Part shown: positions 37,808 through 46,018 of the stretch, piece by piece | Layout: each line of letters starts with the position of its first letter | Numbering within the stretch: position 1 is the stretch's first letter | Origin: an uncultured Alistipes sp. | Lineage (GTDB): Bacteria > Bacteroidota > Bacteroidia > Bacteroidales > Rikenellaceae | Reading direction: 5' to 3' | NCBI GenBank assembly: GCA_910576555.1 | Contig: CAJTIY010000003.1 | Coordinates: forward strand, 183,851 to 247,850 | Length of the DNA: 64,000 nt | Translations under genes and position numbers: made by a program | Notes under the pieces: generated by a model | The model's input: the letters and a program-made list of their open reading frames with translations, nothing else | Databases searched by the model: none | What the model was told of the DNA's origin: nothing

Positions 37808-38791
37808 ATGAAAAACATGAAAAAGATAGTTGTATCCGCTATGATGCTCGCCGCTCTGGCAAGTTGTTCTACAGAAAAAGAAGAGACTCCGCAGATCGAT
37901 GCCGAGAACGTTCGTACCGCCATCGTTCCGAACGCGGATATCGAAAGCAACGTCATCGGCCGTGCCGCCGTAGAGGGGACCTCTTTCGCGGAGGGAACCG
38001 ACGTCTTCCGGCTTTCGGCCTTCGAATCCGCGACGGAGCCTGCCGAAAACTGGACGGCTGCCGGTGCCGAAGCGTTCGAAAACATGCAGGTAAACTGCGC
38101 TGCCTCCGGCTCGCTGGCCCTCGCCGCGCCGAAATACTATCCGCCGACGGGTGCGGATGCGCAGAAGCTTTGGTTCTACGCCTACGCCCCCGCTGCGAAC
38201 GGAACTTACACGAACGGCGACGGTGCGACCAAGCCCTCTGTGCGCTATACCATCACGGGACAGGAGGACATCATGACCGGAAAGGTTACCGGCGCGAACG
38301 GCTTCGGCGGCGTCGCCAAAGGCGAAACGCAGAGGCATCCGGCGTTCCGGTTCAGCCACCTGCTGAAAAAGATCACGTTCAAGGTCAAGGCCGGGGATAC
38401 GTTCGACGCGGGCAGCAATACGACCGTCACGCAGATCGTCGTCAGGAATGTCAAGACATCCGCTTCGCTCAACGTGGCGGACGGCACGCTGGCATTCGAC
38501 GGCGAGGCCGACGGATCGCTCACGCTCGCCGGCGGCAGCACGACGATCACGGCGGCGGGCGCTTCGGTTCCCGGCTGCCTGATGTTCGAGCCGGGTACGA
38601 CCTTTACCGTCAGCGTCACGGCCGGCGGCGTGACCTATGCCGACGCAACGGTTACGCTTACCGGCACCGATGCCGGCGAGGCCGGTGTCAGCCACGAGGT
38701 GACGCTCACCTTCCACCGCAGCGGCATCGTTCCCACGGCGGAGATCGTCGCTTGGACGTCGGGCGATGATGCCGGCGTCGATATTCAGTAA
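37808..38791 (+). CDS. Fimbrillin-family lipoprotein C
   Basis: The 327-residue protein has a lipobox (ALASC, Cys about 19). It continues with VRTAIVPNADIESNVIGRAA, PKYYPPTGADAQKLWFYAYAP, ITGQEDIMTGKV, QRHPAFRFSHLLKKITFKVK and a final VSHEVTLTFHRSGIVPTAEIVAW. These features define a fimbrillin subtype distinct from genes A and B and shared with gene D. It follows gene B by 19 bp. A structural or minor subunit role is inferred. Confidence 0.82.
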   Translation: MKNMKKIVVSAMMLAALASCSTEKEETPQIDAENVRTAIVPNADIESNVIGRAAVEGTSFAEGTDVFRLSAFESATEPAENWTAAGAEAFENMQVNCAASGSLALAAPKYYPPTGADAQKLWFYAYAPAANGTYTNGDGATKPSVRYTITGQEDIMTGKVTGANGFGGVAKGETQRHPAFRFSHLLKKITFKVKAGDTFDAGSNTTVTQIVVRNVKTSASLNVADGTLAFDGEADGSLTLAGGSTTITAAGASVPGCLMFEPGTTFTVSVTAGGVTYADATVTLTGTDAGEAGVSHEVTLTFHRSGIVPTAEIVAWTSGDDAGVDIQ

Positions 38792-38814
38792 TCGTCTACT
38801 TAATAGTTCGAATC

Positions 38815-39798
38815 ATGAAAAGAGCGAAGAGCATAGTATTCCTTATCTGTATGGCTGCACTGGCTTCGTGCGGCAAGGAGGATCCCGCGACCGATCCGGC
38901 ACCGGAAGGTACACGGACGGCCATCGTGCCCGCCGCGGGCCTGAACATGAGCGCGACGCCCAGCGTACGGGCTGCGTTGCCGAGCGGTCCCGTTAGCGGA
39001 ACGACCTTTCCGAAGAGTACGGAAGATCTGTTCGCCGTGACCGCCTATAAGGGTACGGCTGCGCCGACGGGCGATTACGCCACGGCCTACTTCGATAACG
39101 AGGCGGTCGATTCCGACGCTGACGGTAAGTTGAGCTTTCGGAATGCCCGGTATTACCCGGCGGATGCTGAAAAACTCTATTTCTACGCTTACAGCCCGGT
39201 CAGCGCCGCCGGCGGCTATACGGCAGGAAGTTCGACCGAACCGACCGTCGCGTGGACCATCGATGGGCAGCAGGATATCATGTGGGCCAAAGAAGAGAGC
39301 GGAATCGGCAAGGTCGGCGCTGGAGAGACGCAGCGCCAGCCGAAGTTCACGTTCAACCACCTGCTCAAGCAGGTCCGCTTCAAACTGATTCGCGGAGCGG
39401 GTTTCGGGGATAATGTCAACGCCACCTCCGTCAAGATCACCAACTGCCGCACGGCGGCCTCGTTGAACTTGAAGACGGGTGTGCTGACTTTCTCCGGCGA
39501 CTCCGATCAGGCCATCGGGTTCAGCGGCAGCTACGCCATTCATACCGCCCAAAGTGCGAGCGAGATCGGCAGCTTGCTGTGTCAGGCGGGAGAAACCGCT
39601 TTGGATATAGAGATCGTGGCGGGCGGTATTACTTACAGAACCTCGGTCGATCTGAAGAGTTCCGATCCGGACGTCACGGCCGGAGGGGCCGGTGTCAGCC
39701 ATCTGGTGACGCTGACGTTCATCGGGACGCAGATCGTTCCTTCCGCCACCATTACCGATTGGATCGACGCGGGCGAGACCTCGGGTACCATCCAGTGA
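38815..39798 (+). CDS. Fimbrillin-family lipoprotein D
   Basis: The 327-residue protein is a paralogue of gene C, of equal length and with the same landmarks: a lipobox ALASC, RTAIVPAAGLNMSATPSVRA, ARYYPADAEKLYFYAYSP, IDGQQDIMWAKEE, QRQPKFTFNHLLKQVRFKLI and VSHLVTLTFIGTQIVPSATITDW. The pair C/D therefore arose by tandem duplication. The 114-bp gap after it contains no gene. It does hold a short TTCCCC/GGGGAA dyad near 39870 without a T-run. Confidence 0.82.
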   Translation: MKRAKSIVFLICMAALASCGKEDPATDPAPEGTRTAIVPAAGLNMSATPSVRAALPSGPVSGTTFPKSTEDLFAVTAYKGTAAPTGDYATAYFDNEAVDSDADGKLSFRNARYYPADAEKLYFYAYSPVSAAGGYTAGSSTEPTVAWTIDGQQDIMWAKEESGIGKVGAGETQRQPKFTFNHLLKQVRFKLIRGAGFGDNVNATSVKITNCRTAASLNLKTGVLTFSGDSDQAIGFSGSYAIHTAQSASEIGSLLCQAGETALDIEIVAGGITYRTSVDLKSSDPDVTAGGAGVSHLVTLTFIGTQIVPSATITDWIDAGETSGTIQ

Positions 39799-39912
39799 CC
39801 GAAGCGCTGCGGCCCTTCGCATAAAGGCCGGACGGGGTTGGATGTTCCCTTTCCGGCTGCAGGATTCCCCCGCTCGTACGGGGAACGGAAAACAAATAAA
39901 ATCGATCGATTT

Positions 39913-40980
39913 ATGGATAAAGTTTCATGGAGAGGCATAGATCGCTGTGTATGGAGCCTCGAAGCGTTTTTGCTCGGCTTGATGCTGTCGGGAGCCTGCT
40001 CCGAAAAGCATGCGACGGAGCGACCGGCTCCGGAGGCGGAGGTCGTGCGTCTCGACTTCACGGCGGGCATCGCGACGGACGCCGCTCCCTCGACGCGTGC
40101 GACCGTAGACGGGAGCGTTTTCCCGCCCCGTACCGACGCATACCTGATCGGCATGTGGGTATGCAGACACGAGGAGGATCCGGCGGAGTTCATTCCGGCT
40201 ATGGACGGCTATGAGAACCTGCGCGCCGCGCTCTATGCGACGGGAAGCACGACGGGCGGCGATTACGAACAGCGGTGGCAATATACGTTCGACGGCCTGC
40301 AGCACGATATTCTGAACGTCGTGCGGCAAACCGCCATCGATATTTACGCCTACTATCCCCGGCAATCTTGGGACCCGGGGGCGGAATTCGATCCGACGGC
40401 CGTCCCGTTCCGGAGCGGTTCCACGGACTGGATGTGGGCTGCCCCGCTGCAGTTCGCGGGCGAGGAGCTCTCCGGCTCCAGCGTCTCCGCTCCGCTGGTG
40501 TTCGGCCACGCGATGACCTGCCTCGAGATACGGATCAGATGCCTCTATGCGGGAGCCGTCAACCTCACCTCGATGACTCTGACGGACAAAAAGAAGCGGC
40601 TCTATACCTCCGGAAGCATGAACATCGTGGACCGGACGCTCGATCTGAACGATGCCGACCTGTCGGAAACGCTGACCGTCAGTCCCGGAACCAGATTGCA
40701 AACGACCTATCTGAAGTTCCACCTCATCATGCCGCCCGTGACCGGTTACGAGGACGGCGATTTTACGCTGTCGTTCGTTTTCAACGGCAAACCGGCCGAG
40801 ACGCAATTCGCTGTTCCGAACCGGATGACGAGCCTGACCGACGGAAGCGAGGTGACGGTTTCGGAGTTCGAAAGCGGCAAACGCTACATCTACAGTCTGA
40901 CATTGGACAACACTCTGCATTTTCTGCCCGTGGGCGTCGACGATACTTGGGAAACGGAAGAGTTCGAACTGGAATTATAA
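39913..40980 (+). CDS. Fimbrillin-family lipoprotein E
   Basis: The 355-residue protein starts at the ATG at 39913. Its hydrophobic signal ends in MLSGACSEK, so Cys is about residue 29. Landmarks are VVRLDFTAGIATDAAPSTRA, IDIYAYYPRQSW, PLVFGHAMTCLEIRIRCL and the closing ALD-type strand YSLTLDNTLHFLPVGVDDTW. It is more divergent from A-D and may be a minor subunit. It is co-directional with its neighbours, 5 bp before the next gene. Confidence 0.78.
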   Translation: MDKVSWRGIDRCVWSLEAFLLGLMLSGACSEKHATERPAPEAEVVRLDFTAGIATDAAPSTRATVDGSVFPPRTDAYLIGMWVCRHEEDPAEFIPAMDGYENLRAALYATGSTTGGDYEQRWQYTFDGLQHDILNVVRQTAIDIYAYYPRQSWDPGAEFDPTAVPFRSGSTDWMWAAPLQFAGEELSGSSVSAPLVFGHAMTCLEIRIRCLYAGAVNLTSMTLTDKKKRLYTSGSMNIVDRTLDLNDADLSETLTVSPGTRLQTTYLKFHLIMPPVTGYEDGDFTLSFVFNGKPAETQFAVPNRMTSLTDGSEVTVSEFESGKRYIYSLTLDNTLHFLPVGVDDTWETEEFELEL

Positions 40981-40985
40981 GGCTT

Positions 40986-42146
40986 ATGAAACGGACAAAC
41001 ATATCATGGATCGCGGGGAGCCTGCTCGCCGGCGTGCTGCTCTTCTCCTGTTCGAAGGGAGTGTCGGATTCGGCGGAGGCGGAGAACGCTCCCGTGCGCT
41101 TCGGCCTCGACACCCGTGTCGGTGAGCCGGTCGAGCAGGGTACCACCTATCGGATCATGGTTTACAATGCGGTCGAGAATACGAGTCAGTTCCTGTTCGC
41201 CCGCACGGGAACCTACTATCTGAAAGAAGAGGCTTCCGCGGAGGGGATCGCGGAATTGACCGCTTGCCGGCTCGATGATTCCGGCGCTTATCTCGCCGAC
41301 GACGCGGAGGCCGGGCTGAACGGTGTCAGCGGTACGTATTATGTGCTTTTCGTCTCTCCGGGCGTCAGAAACAACAGCGACGGGTCGTTCGATGTCAATC
41401 CGCGGACCGGGAAGTTCGTAGCCTCGGAACTTCCCGAACGCAAGGATATCGGCTCCTACGGGCGCGTTTCGATGTCGAAACCCATGAAAGAGTACCGTGC
41501 GATGATCGGGATCGACTTCTACAAAGCGAGCAACCCTTCGGTCGACGGGTTCGAGATCTCCGACCTCGCACTGGTCGGTGCCGGTGCCGCGGACGAGGCG
41601 GTCAGGCTCTTTCCGGGTTCCCGGCAGGTGGAAGCCGGCAGGGAGGGCGCTCTGGCCGTCGGCCTGACCGACCGCAGAGCCGACGGCGCGACCGACGGCA
41701 GCGGCAATCCGCTCTTCTACGAAACGCAGGAGTCCGGCCGGGTCGCTGTCGTACCGGCGATCTATGCGCCCAAGAACGAGGTGGCCGAAACGCTCAAGAC
41801 GACGGTCACCGGCAATCTGCGCGAGAGCGACTATCTCTATATGACGTGCACCATGAAACAGGGCTCGCGCGACAACATCGCCATCCGCATGCCCCTGACG
41901 GCACGTGAGGAGATGCGGGAACTGCTGCCGCAGCACATCTACCTTTTCCGTGTGGTGGTCAGCTCCAACTACATCCGTCTGGAAGTGGACGTCTTCGATA
42001 AGAGCGGCAACGACTGGGAGGACGGCGGTTCGGATGGCGGTACGATCGGAACTCCGGACTATACGGTCGCGCTGGGCACTTGGCGGATCGTCGGCGAGGG
42101 CGACGACTGGGAACTGATTCCCATCGAGGATCAGATCATCGGATAA
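40986..42146 (+). CDS. Fimbrillin-like lipoprotein F
   Basis: The 386-residue product has the signal MKRTNISWIAGSLLAGVLLF and a Cys at about residue 22 (SCSKG). The mature part has VRFGLDTRVGEPVEQGTTYRI, MKEYRAMIGIDFYKA, QHIYLFRVVVSSNYIRLEVDV and a final TVALGTWRIVGEGDDWELIP. The organisation is fimbrillin-like, but the N-terminal domain seems distinct, with a YRIMVYNAVENTSQFLF strand resembling minor tip-connecting subunits. Position just before the tip gene suggests an adaptor role, which is an inference. Confidence 0.72.
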   Translation: MKRTNISWIAGSLLAGVLLFSCSKGVSDSAEAENAPVRFGLDTRVGEPVEQGTTYRIMVYNAVENTSQFLFARTGTYYLKEEASAEGIAELTACRLDDSGAYLADDAEAGLNGVSGTYYVLFVSPGVRNNSDGSFDVNPRTGKFVASELPERKDIGSYGRVSMSKPMKEYRAMIGIDFYKASNPSVDGFEISDLALVGAGAADEAVRLFPGSRQVEAGREGALAVGLTDRRADGATDGSGNPLFYETQESGRVAVVPAIYAPKNEVAETLKTTVTGNLRESDYLYMTCTMKQGSRDNIAIRMPLTAREEMRELLPQHIYLFRVVVSSNYIRLEVDVFDKSGNDWEDGGSDGGTIGTPDYTVALGTWRIVGEGDDWELIPIEDQIIG

Positions 42147-42186
42147 GAGCGATAAACGAATGGAAAAATATAAAAACAATCGTATT

Positions 42187-44388
42187 ATGAAAACATTGCG
42201 AACTTGTTTTCTGGGGTTGACGGTCCTCGCCGCGGTGTCGTGTGCGCAAGATCCGCTCGACTCGCAGACAGTCACGGAGCAGGGGCGGGAGGCGCTGGTC
42301 GGGTTGTCGCTCCGCGCCGTTCCCCAATCCGCCGGCATGCCCGGTTCGCGGGCCGTTACGGAGGAGATCGAGGAGGGCACCGATGCCGCTTATAAGGTCT
42401 CGGACTTTTGGTTGCTGGAGTACAACGATCGGGGATTGATGATCGGCTCTCCCCATTACTACGTCATGAGCGAGTTTACGGACGGCACGGCCGTGCCGAT
42501 CATCCTGCCCCCGGCCGGAAGCGAATACACGTGCGTGGTGCTCGCCAACACCCATGCCGACGGTTTCAGTGCGACGCTGGGCGAGGCCACGACGCTGGAT
42601 AAGCTCAAAACCTTCTGCAAGAACATCCGTACGCAGGAGGATACCTACAACGCCGGAACCCGCGACCTGCTGATGAACTGCGTCGTGCCGGTCACCTCCA
42701 ACACGACGACGCTCGACTGCCAGCTCTACCGCAATATCGCCAAGCTGACGCTGCGGCTCACGAACCGCGAGGGCTCCGACGTGCAGATCAACTCCGTGCA
42801 GCTGCGCAATGTCCCCGACCGGCAGTTCTATGCCGACCGGCTCTATGCGGATGCTCCGGCTCCCTCTCCTGCGGCTGCGGAGGCGGGCTTCATCGACTGG
42901 GATGTGGAGGAGTGCGCCATAGCCGCCGGCGAACCGACGAAGGAGCTGGTCTTCTACCTGCCGCGCAACTGCCGCGGGGTGACCGGTTCGGTACTCGAAA
43001 GCCAGAAGAACGTGGATGCTCCGTTCTACGCCACGTTCCTCGAAATCATGGCAGAGGATGTCACCCGACATACGCCCCTGCGCTACCGTTTCTATCTGGG
43101 GCGGAACATGAAGAACGACTTCAACATCATCCCCAACCACCACTACGTGCTGCCCATCACCATCAACGACAAGGGCGACGCCTCGACCGACAATCGCGTC
43201 GAGGATATGGGCGAGGTCGAACTGGCCGAGTCGAACTCCTACCTCATCAACCCGCTCAAGGGCGAGGTGCAGACGCTCTATGCGGTGCCGATCACGCGCA
43301 TCAACCGATTCTGGGGGAACGAGGGGCCCGATAAATCGGCTCCGATCGCCTCCGCCACCGAATGGGTCGCCGAGGTGATCTGGCAGGACCGTCCCGCACG
43401 GCTCATCGATTTCTGTTCGCCGGAGGGTCTCGCCGCCGAAGGGAACACGACCTACGAAGGCAAGGGCGAGTCGTTTTTCTACTTCAAGCCGCTCGAGGGG
43501 GCCTCGGGCAACGTGGTGATCGGCGTCCGCAAGAAGGCGGCTTCCAAAAGGGAGTACCTTTGGAGCTGGCATCTGTGGATCACCGACTATGCCCCGGAGT
43601 ACACGACGGCATGGAAAGAGGGCGTCTATGCCTATCCCGTGGAGGGCGGCTCGGTGCACCGCTATCCGGGCAACAGCAGCGGAACCCATATTTGGGATAC
43701 CAAATATCGGAACAAATACATCATGGACCGCAACCTCGGGGCTTTCGCAGCGAATAGCTCCGGCGGCAGGAATGCGTACGGTTTCTACTACCAGTTCGGC
43801 CGCAAGGATCCGTTCCCGCATTCGGGGACTGCGCTCTACGATATCGAAGGCAACCCGCAGCAGGATTTCACGACCTCGCCCGATGATTGCATCCAGCGTA
43901 TTCAGGGCCAAGCCTATCTCTACGAGGGCGTGCAGCTGCCCTATGGTTTTTACTATCCGGGGAGCAACGACTGGGTCAAGGGGAATCCCTATTCGGCTAC
44001 CTCGCGTCTGTGGAACAATCCGACGTGGCATACGTCCGATTCGAACAAGAGCTTTTTCGACCCGTGTCCTCCGGGATGGAAATTGCCGGAAACCGGAACG
44101 TGGGGGACGTTGAGCAAGACGAATTCCGCGGGTTGGCGCAACGGTTACGAGTTTTATATGAAACCCGGCGGCGCCGAGGGTGATGATGTGACGTGGTATC
44201 CCGCTTCGGGTCTACGCAACATTGGTTCCGGGGCCGTGCTCAACGAGTGGTACTACGGTTATTACTGGTCGTCCACGCCGTTCAGCGCGGCGAACGCCTA
44301 TAGCTTGTTCTTCACCTCGGGTGGCGTGTACCCACAGAACAACCTCCAGCGCGGCAACGGGTTTCCGGTCCGCTGCGTCCAAGAATAA
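42187..44388 (+). CDS. Fimbrial tip-like lipoprotein (DUF4906-type), target of the retroelement
   Basis: The 733-residue protein starts at the ATG at 42187 (an ATG 9 codons upstream also exists), with a lipobox AAVSC near residue 18. The N-terminal half is Mfa-like (LLEYNDRGLMIGSPHYY and LYRNIAKLTLRLTNREG) and the middle resembles DUF4906. The C-terminal module carries YQFGRKDPFPHSG, FFDPCPPGWKLP and YPASGLRNIG. Residues 671-733 are encoded by the variable repeat, which replaces eight codons of the template. The variable Tyr, Phe, Leu and Thr side chains would line a ligand surface. It is the probable exposed adhesin of locus 2. Confidence 0.85.
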   Translation: MKTLRTCFLGLTVLAAVSCAQDPLDSQTVTEQGREALVGLSLRAVPQSAGMPGSRAVTEEIEEGTDAAYKVSDFWLLEYNDRGLMIGSPHYYVMSEFTDGTAVPIILPPAGSEYTCVVLANTHADGFSATLGEATTLDKLKTFCKNIRTQEDTYNAGTRDLLMNCVVPVTSNTTTLDCQLYRNIAKLTLRLTNREGSDVQINSVQLRNVPDRQFYADRLYADAPAPSPAAAEAGFIDWDVEECAIAAGEPTKELVFYLPRNCRGVTGSVLESQKNVDAPFYATFLEIMAEDVTRHTPLRYRFYLGRNMKNDFNIIPNHHYVLPITINDKGDASTDNRVEDMGEVELAESNSYLINPLKGEVQTLYAVPITRINRFWGNEGPDKSAPIASATEWVAEVIWQDRPARLIDFCSPEGLAAEGNTTYEGKGESFFYFKPLEGASGNVVIGVRKKAASKREYLWSWHLWITDYAPEYTTAWKEGVYAYPVEGGSVHRYPGNSSGTHIWDTKYRNKYIMDRNLGAFAANSSGGRNAYGFYYQFGRKDPFPHSGTALYDIEGNPQQDFTTSPDDCIQRIQGQAYLYEGVQLPYGFYYPGSNDWVKGNPYSATSRLWNNPTWHTSDSNKSFFDPCPPGWKLPETGTWGTLSKTNSAGWRNGYEFYMKPGGAEGDDVTWYPASGLRNIGSGAVLNEWYYGYYWSSTPFSAANAYSLFFTSGGVYPQNNLQRGNGFPVRCVQE
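44197..44386 (+). repeat. DGR variable repeat (VR)
   Basis: This 190-bp repeat ends two bases inside the tip gene's stop codon and aligns without gaps to the template repeat at 45799-45988. I count 11 differences (44239, 44240, 44251, 44254, 44281, 44282, 44290, 44308, 44309, 44315, 44329), and every one is A in the template. Outcomes are 8 T, 2 C and 1 G. The last 57 bp are identical, including a 23-nt adenine-free run at 44358-44380 that fits an initiation-of-mutagenic-homing element. Confidence 0.97.
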
Positions 44389-44438
44389 TAAGGGAGCGGA
44401 GCGACCGCATCCGATTCATTCGATTGATTTGATTATTT

Positions 44439-44517
44439 CCTCCGGCTTGCAGCCGGAGGATGTGACCGGCGAAGCCGGTCGAAAAAAACTGAAAAATGCG
44501 GAAGACGCATTTTTCAG
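44439..44517 (+). repeat. Three consecutive hairpins between VR and the accessory gene
   Basis: Stem 1 is CCTCCGGCT/AGCCGGAGG (44439-44447/44451-44459, 3-nt loop). Stem 2 is GACCGGC/GCCGGTC (44464-44470/44474-44480, GAA loop). Stem 3 is a 12-bp CTGAAAAATGCG/CGCATTTTTCAG (44489-44500/44506-44517, GAAGA loop). Short-loop DNA hairpins just past VR are known to raise homing in the Bordetella phage DGR. Stem 3 could alternatively act as a terminator. Confidence 0.8.
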
Positions 44518-44559
44518 TCCATGACGACGAAAACAGGGTACCGAAACGCCGAAAAAGCA

Positions 44560-45189
44560 ATGACAAGCCGGGATTTCATACGCGCGGAGGCCGACAACAC
44601 GGATCGCATCATCCTCTACAAGGAGGGGCTTTTCTGGAAAGCCTACGAGCGGTCCGCCTACATACTGTGTATGCAGGTGCGGCCTTTCAAGCCGACGAAA
44701 AAGAGCTTGAAGTCGCTCGACGGCGGCCGCATCGTTTCGGTGGGCTTCCCGTGGAAGCACGAGGAAAAGTACATCGGCGCGCTGGAACGCCTCGAAAGCA
44801 GCGACGAGCGTCTGACGCTCGCGGCCGCTTCGGCGATCGACCCAGCGGATTTCGAAGCGTGGAAGGCCCTGTTGCCGCTCCACACCTCGGCCGCGACGCG
44901 TGCGGCCGAGGTGGGAGCTGCGCCGACGGGCCCCGAACCTCCTCGTCGGGACGAACGTACGCATCCGATCGTAACGCGTATGCCCGACGAACTTTCCCCT
45001 GCCCGAACGAGGGAAGAAACCTCTTGCGACAGACTCCCGCTTCCGGCCGGAGGGAATGCCGATTTCACGCTCTCCACGGCCTGCGTCGTGGCCGAGCGCA
45101 TCCGGCAGTTCAATCTGGCCGAAAGCACCCCGATGGAGTGCATGCTGTTCATTTCCGATCTGAAGAAAACGCTTCAAACAACCCCCTGA
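44560..45189 (+). CDS. DGR accessory protein with MutS domain-I-like fold (Msl-type)
   Basis: The 209-residue protein starts most plausibly at the ATG at 44560. The frame also opens at 44521, but that ATG abuts a hairpin and lacks a leader. The segment FIRAEADNTDRIILYKEGLFWKAYERSAYIL resembles the N-terminal mismatch-recognition domain of MutS in pattern. A proline-rich middle and a helical C-terminus (TPMECMLFISDLKKTLQ) follow. MutS-like accessory genes are known in some Bacteroidota DGRs. It ends 2 bp before avd, so co-expression is likely. The assignment rests on pattern and context, not on an alignment. Confidence 0.65.
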   Translation: MTSRDFIRAEADNTDRIILYKEGLFWKAYERSAYILCMQVRPFKPTKKSLKSLDGGRIVSVGFPWKHEEKYIGALERLESSDERLTLAAASAIDPADFEAWKALLPLHTSAATRAAEVGAAPTGPEPPRRDERTHPIVTRMPDELSPARTREETSCDRLPLPAGGNADFTLSTACVVAERIRQFNLAESTPMECMLFISDLKKTLQTTP

Positions 45190-45191
45190 CC

Positions 45192-45563
45192 GTGGCGAAT
45201 TACGACAATCTTCCGGTGTACAAGGCGGCCTACGATCTGTTGCAGAGCGTGTATGAAAAGACGGGAAACGTTCCGCGCGACGTACGATTCACGCTGGTCG
45301 AAACCCTTAAAAACGAACTTACAGAAATCATCGTACTGATCTACAAGGCCAACTCGACTCCCGACAAACTCCCGCACATCGAACGGGCGAGAGATTTGAT
45401 CGTGAGTGTAAAAGTGCGCCTGCGTCTGCTCAACGATCTGCGCCATATCAACGTCAGGTTGTATGCGCAGTTCTCGGAACAGGTCGAGTCCGTATCCAAA
45501 CAGCTCGCATCCTGGCAGGATTATGTCCGCAAGAACCGCAACAAGACGGTTCAGCAGCCATAG
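45192..45563 (+). CDS. avd: DGR accessory variability determinant (Avd, four-helix bundle)
   Basis: The 123-residue protein starts with GTG at 45192, 2 bp after the upstream stop. It is all-helical in appearance, with YDNLPVYKAAYDLLQSVYEKT, FTLVETLKNELTEIIVLIYKA, HIERARDLIVSVKVRLRLL and a basic C-terminal helix (DYVRKNRNKTVQQP). This is the pattern of the 23S-intervening-sequence/Avd four-helix bundle, which forms a basic pentamer that binds the RT and template RNA. Its location directly upstream of the template repeat is the classical DGR order. A longer in-frame reading starting at 44496 runs antisense to expectations and is not used. Confidence 0.9.
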   Translation: MANYDNLPVYKAAYDLLQSVYEKTGNVPRDVRFTLVETLKNELTEIIVLIYKANSTPDKLPHIERARDLIVSVKVRLRLLNDLRHINVRLYAQFSEQVESVSKQLASWQDYVRKNRNKTVQQP

Positions 45564-45798
45564 TAACGCAGCGCGCACGAAGAAGGTTCGCTTAATTTCA
45601 AGCAGACAGGACCGGAGTCCCGCGAGGTCAAGGCCTCGGGGAGCGTGTCTTGTAAATTCAGTAACCCACTGGCGGTGTAAAAACGGTCGTGGCCGGTATC
45701 GGAATTCCGGGCCGCGTTGCCGTCAGTAATGAAAAACCAATCTGCGGCGGGGTTTTCCCACGGGGATCCCTTACCGCATTTAGCAAGTGGTTACTTCT
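45564..45798 (+). ncRNA. DGR template RNA upstream spacer
   Basis: This 235-bp stretch between avd and the template repeat has no gene. It shows several short dyads (for example CGAGG/CCTCG near 45630) and is expected to be part of the structured transcript that the RT copies. Its ends are not defined by sequence alone. Confidence 0.5.
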
Positions 45799-45988
45799 TA
45801 TCCCGCTTCGGGTCTACGCAACATTGGTTCCGGGGCCGTGAACAACGAGTGGAACAACGGTTATTACTGGTCGTCCACGCCGAACAGCGCGACGAACGCC
45901 TATAGCTTGAACTTCAACTCGGGTGGCGTGAACCCACAGAACAACCTCCAGCGCGGCAACGGGTTTCCGGTCCGCTGCGTCCAAGAAT
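45799..45988 (+). repeat. DGR template repeat (TR)
   Basis: This 190-bp sequence is the donor for VR (44197-44386, offset 1602 bp). By my count it has about 44 adenines. Those at diversified codons occur mainly as AAC, the codon that can mutate to many residues without making a stop. It lies 30 bp upstream of the RT start. It reads through as peptide in the VR frame but is a template, not a gene. Confidence 0.97.
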
Positions 45989-46018
45989 TTGCCACTGCTT
46001 GAAACGAACCTCGAATCC

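Noticed and set aside
44496..45191. In-frame 5' extension of avd to 44496
   Set aside because: The extension overlaps the MutS-like gene in another frame and gives Arg/Gly/Ala-rich sequence. The GTG at 45192 matches the size and start of Avd proteins.
45787..46002. Template repeat read as a 71-residue gene
   Set aside because: It has no start context, and its peptide merely mirrors the end of the tip protein. Its role as adenine-rich donor for VR explains it.
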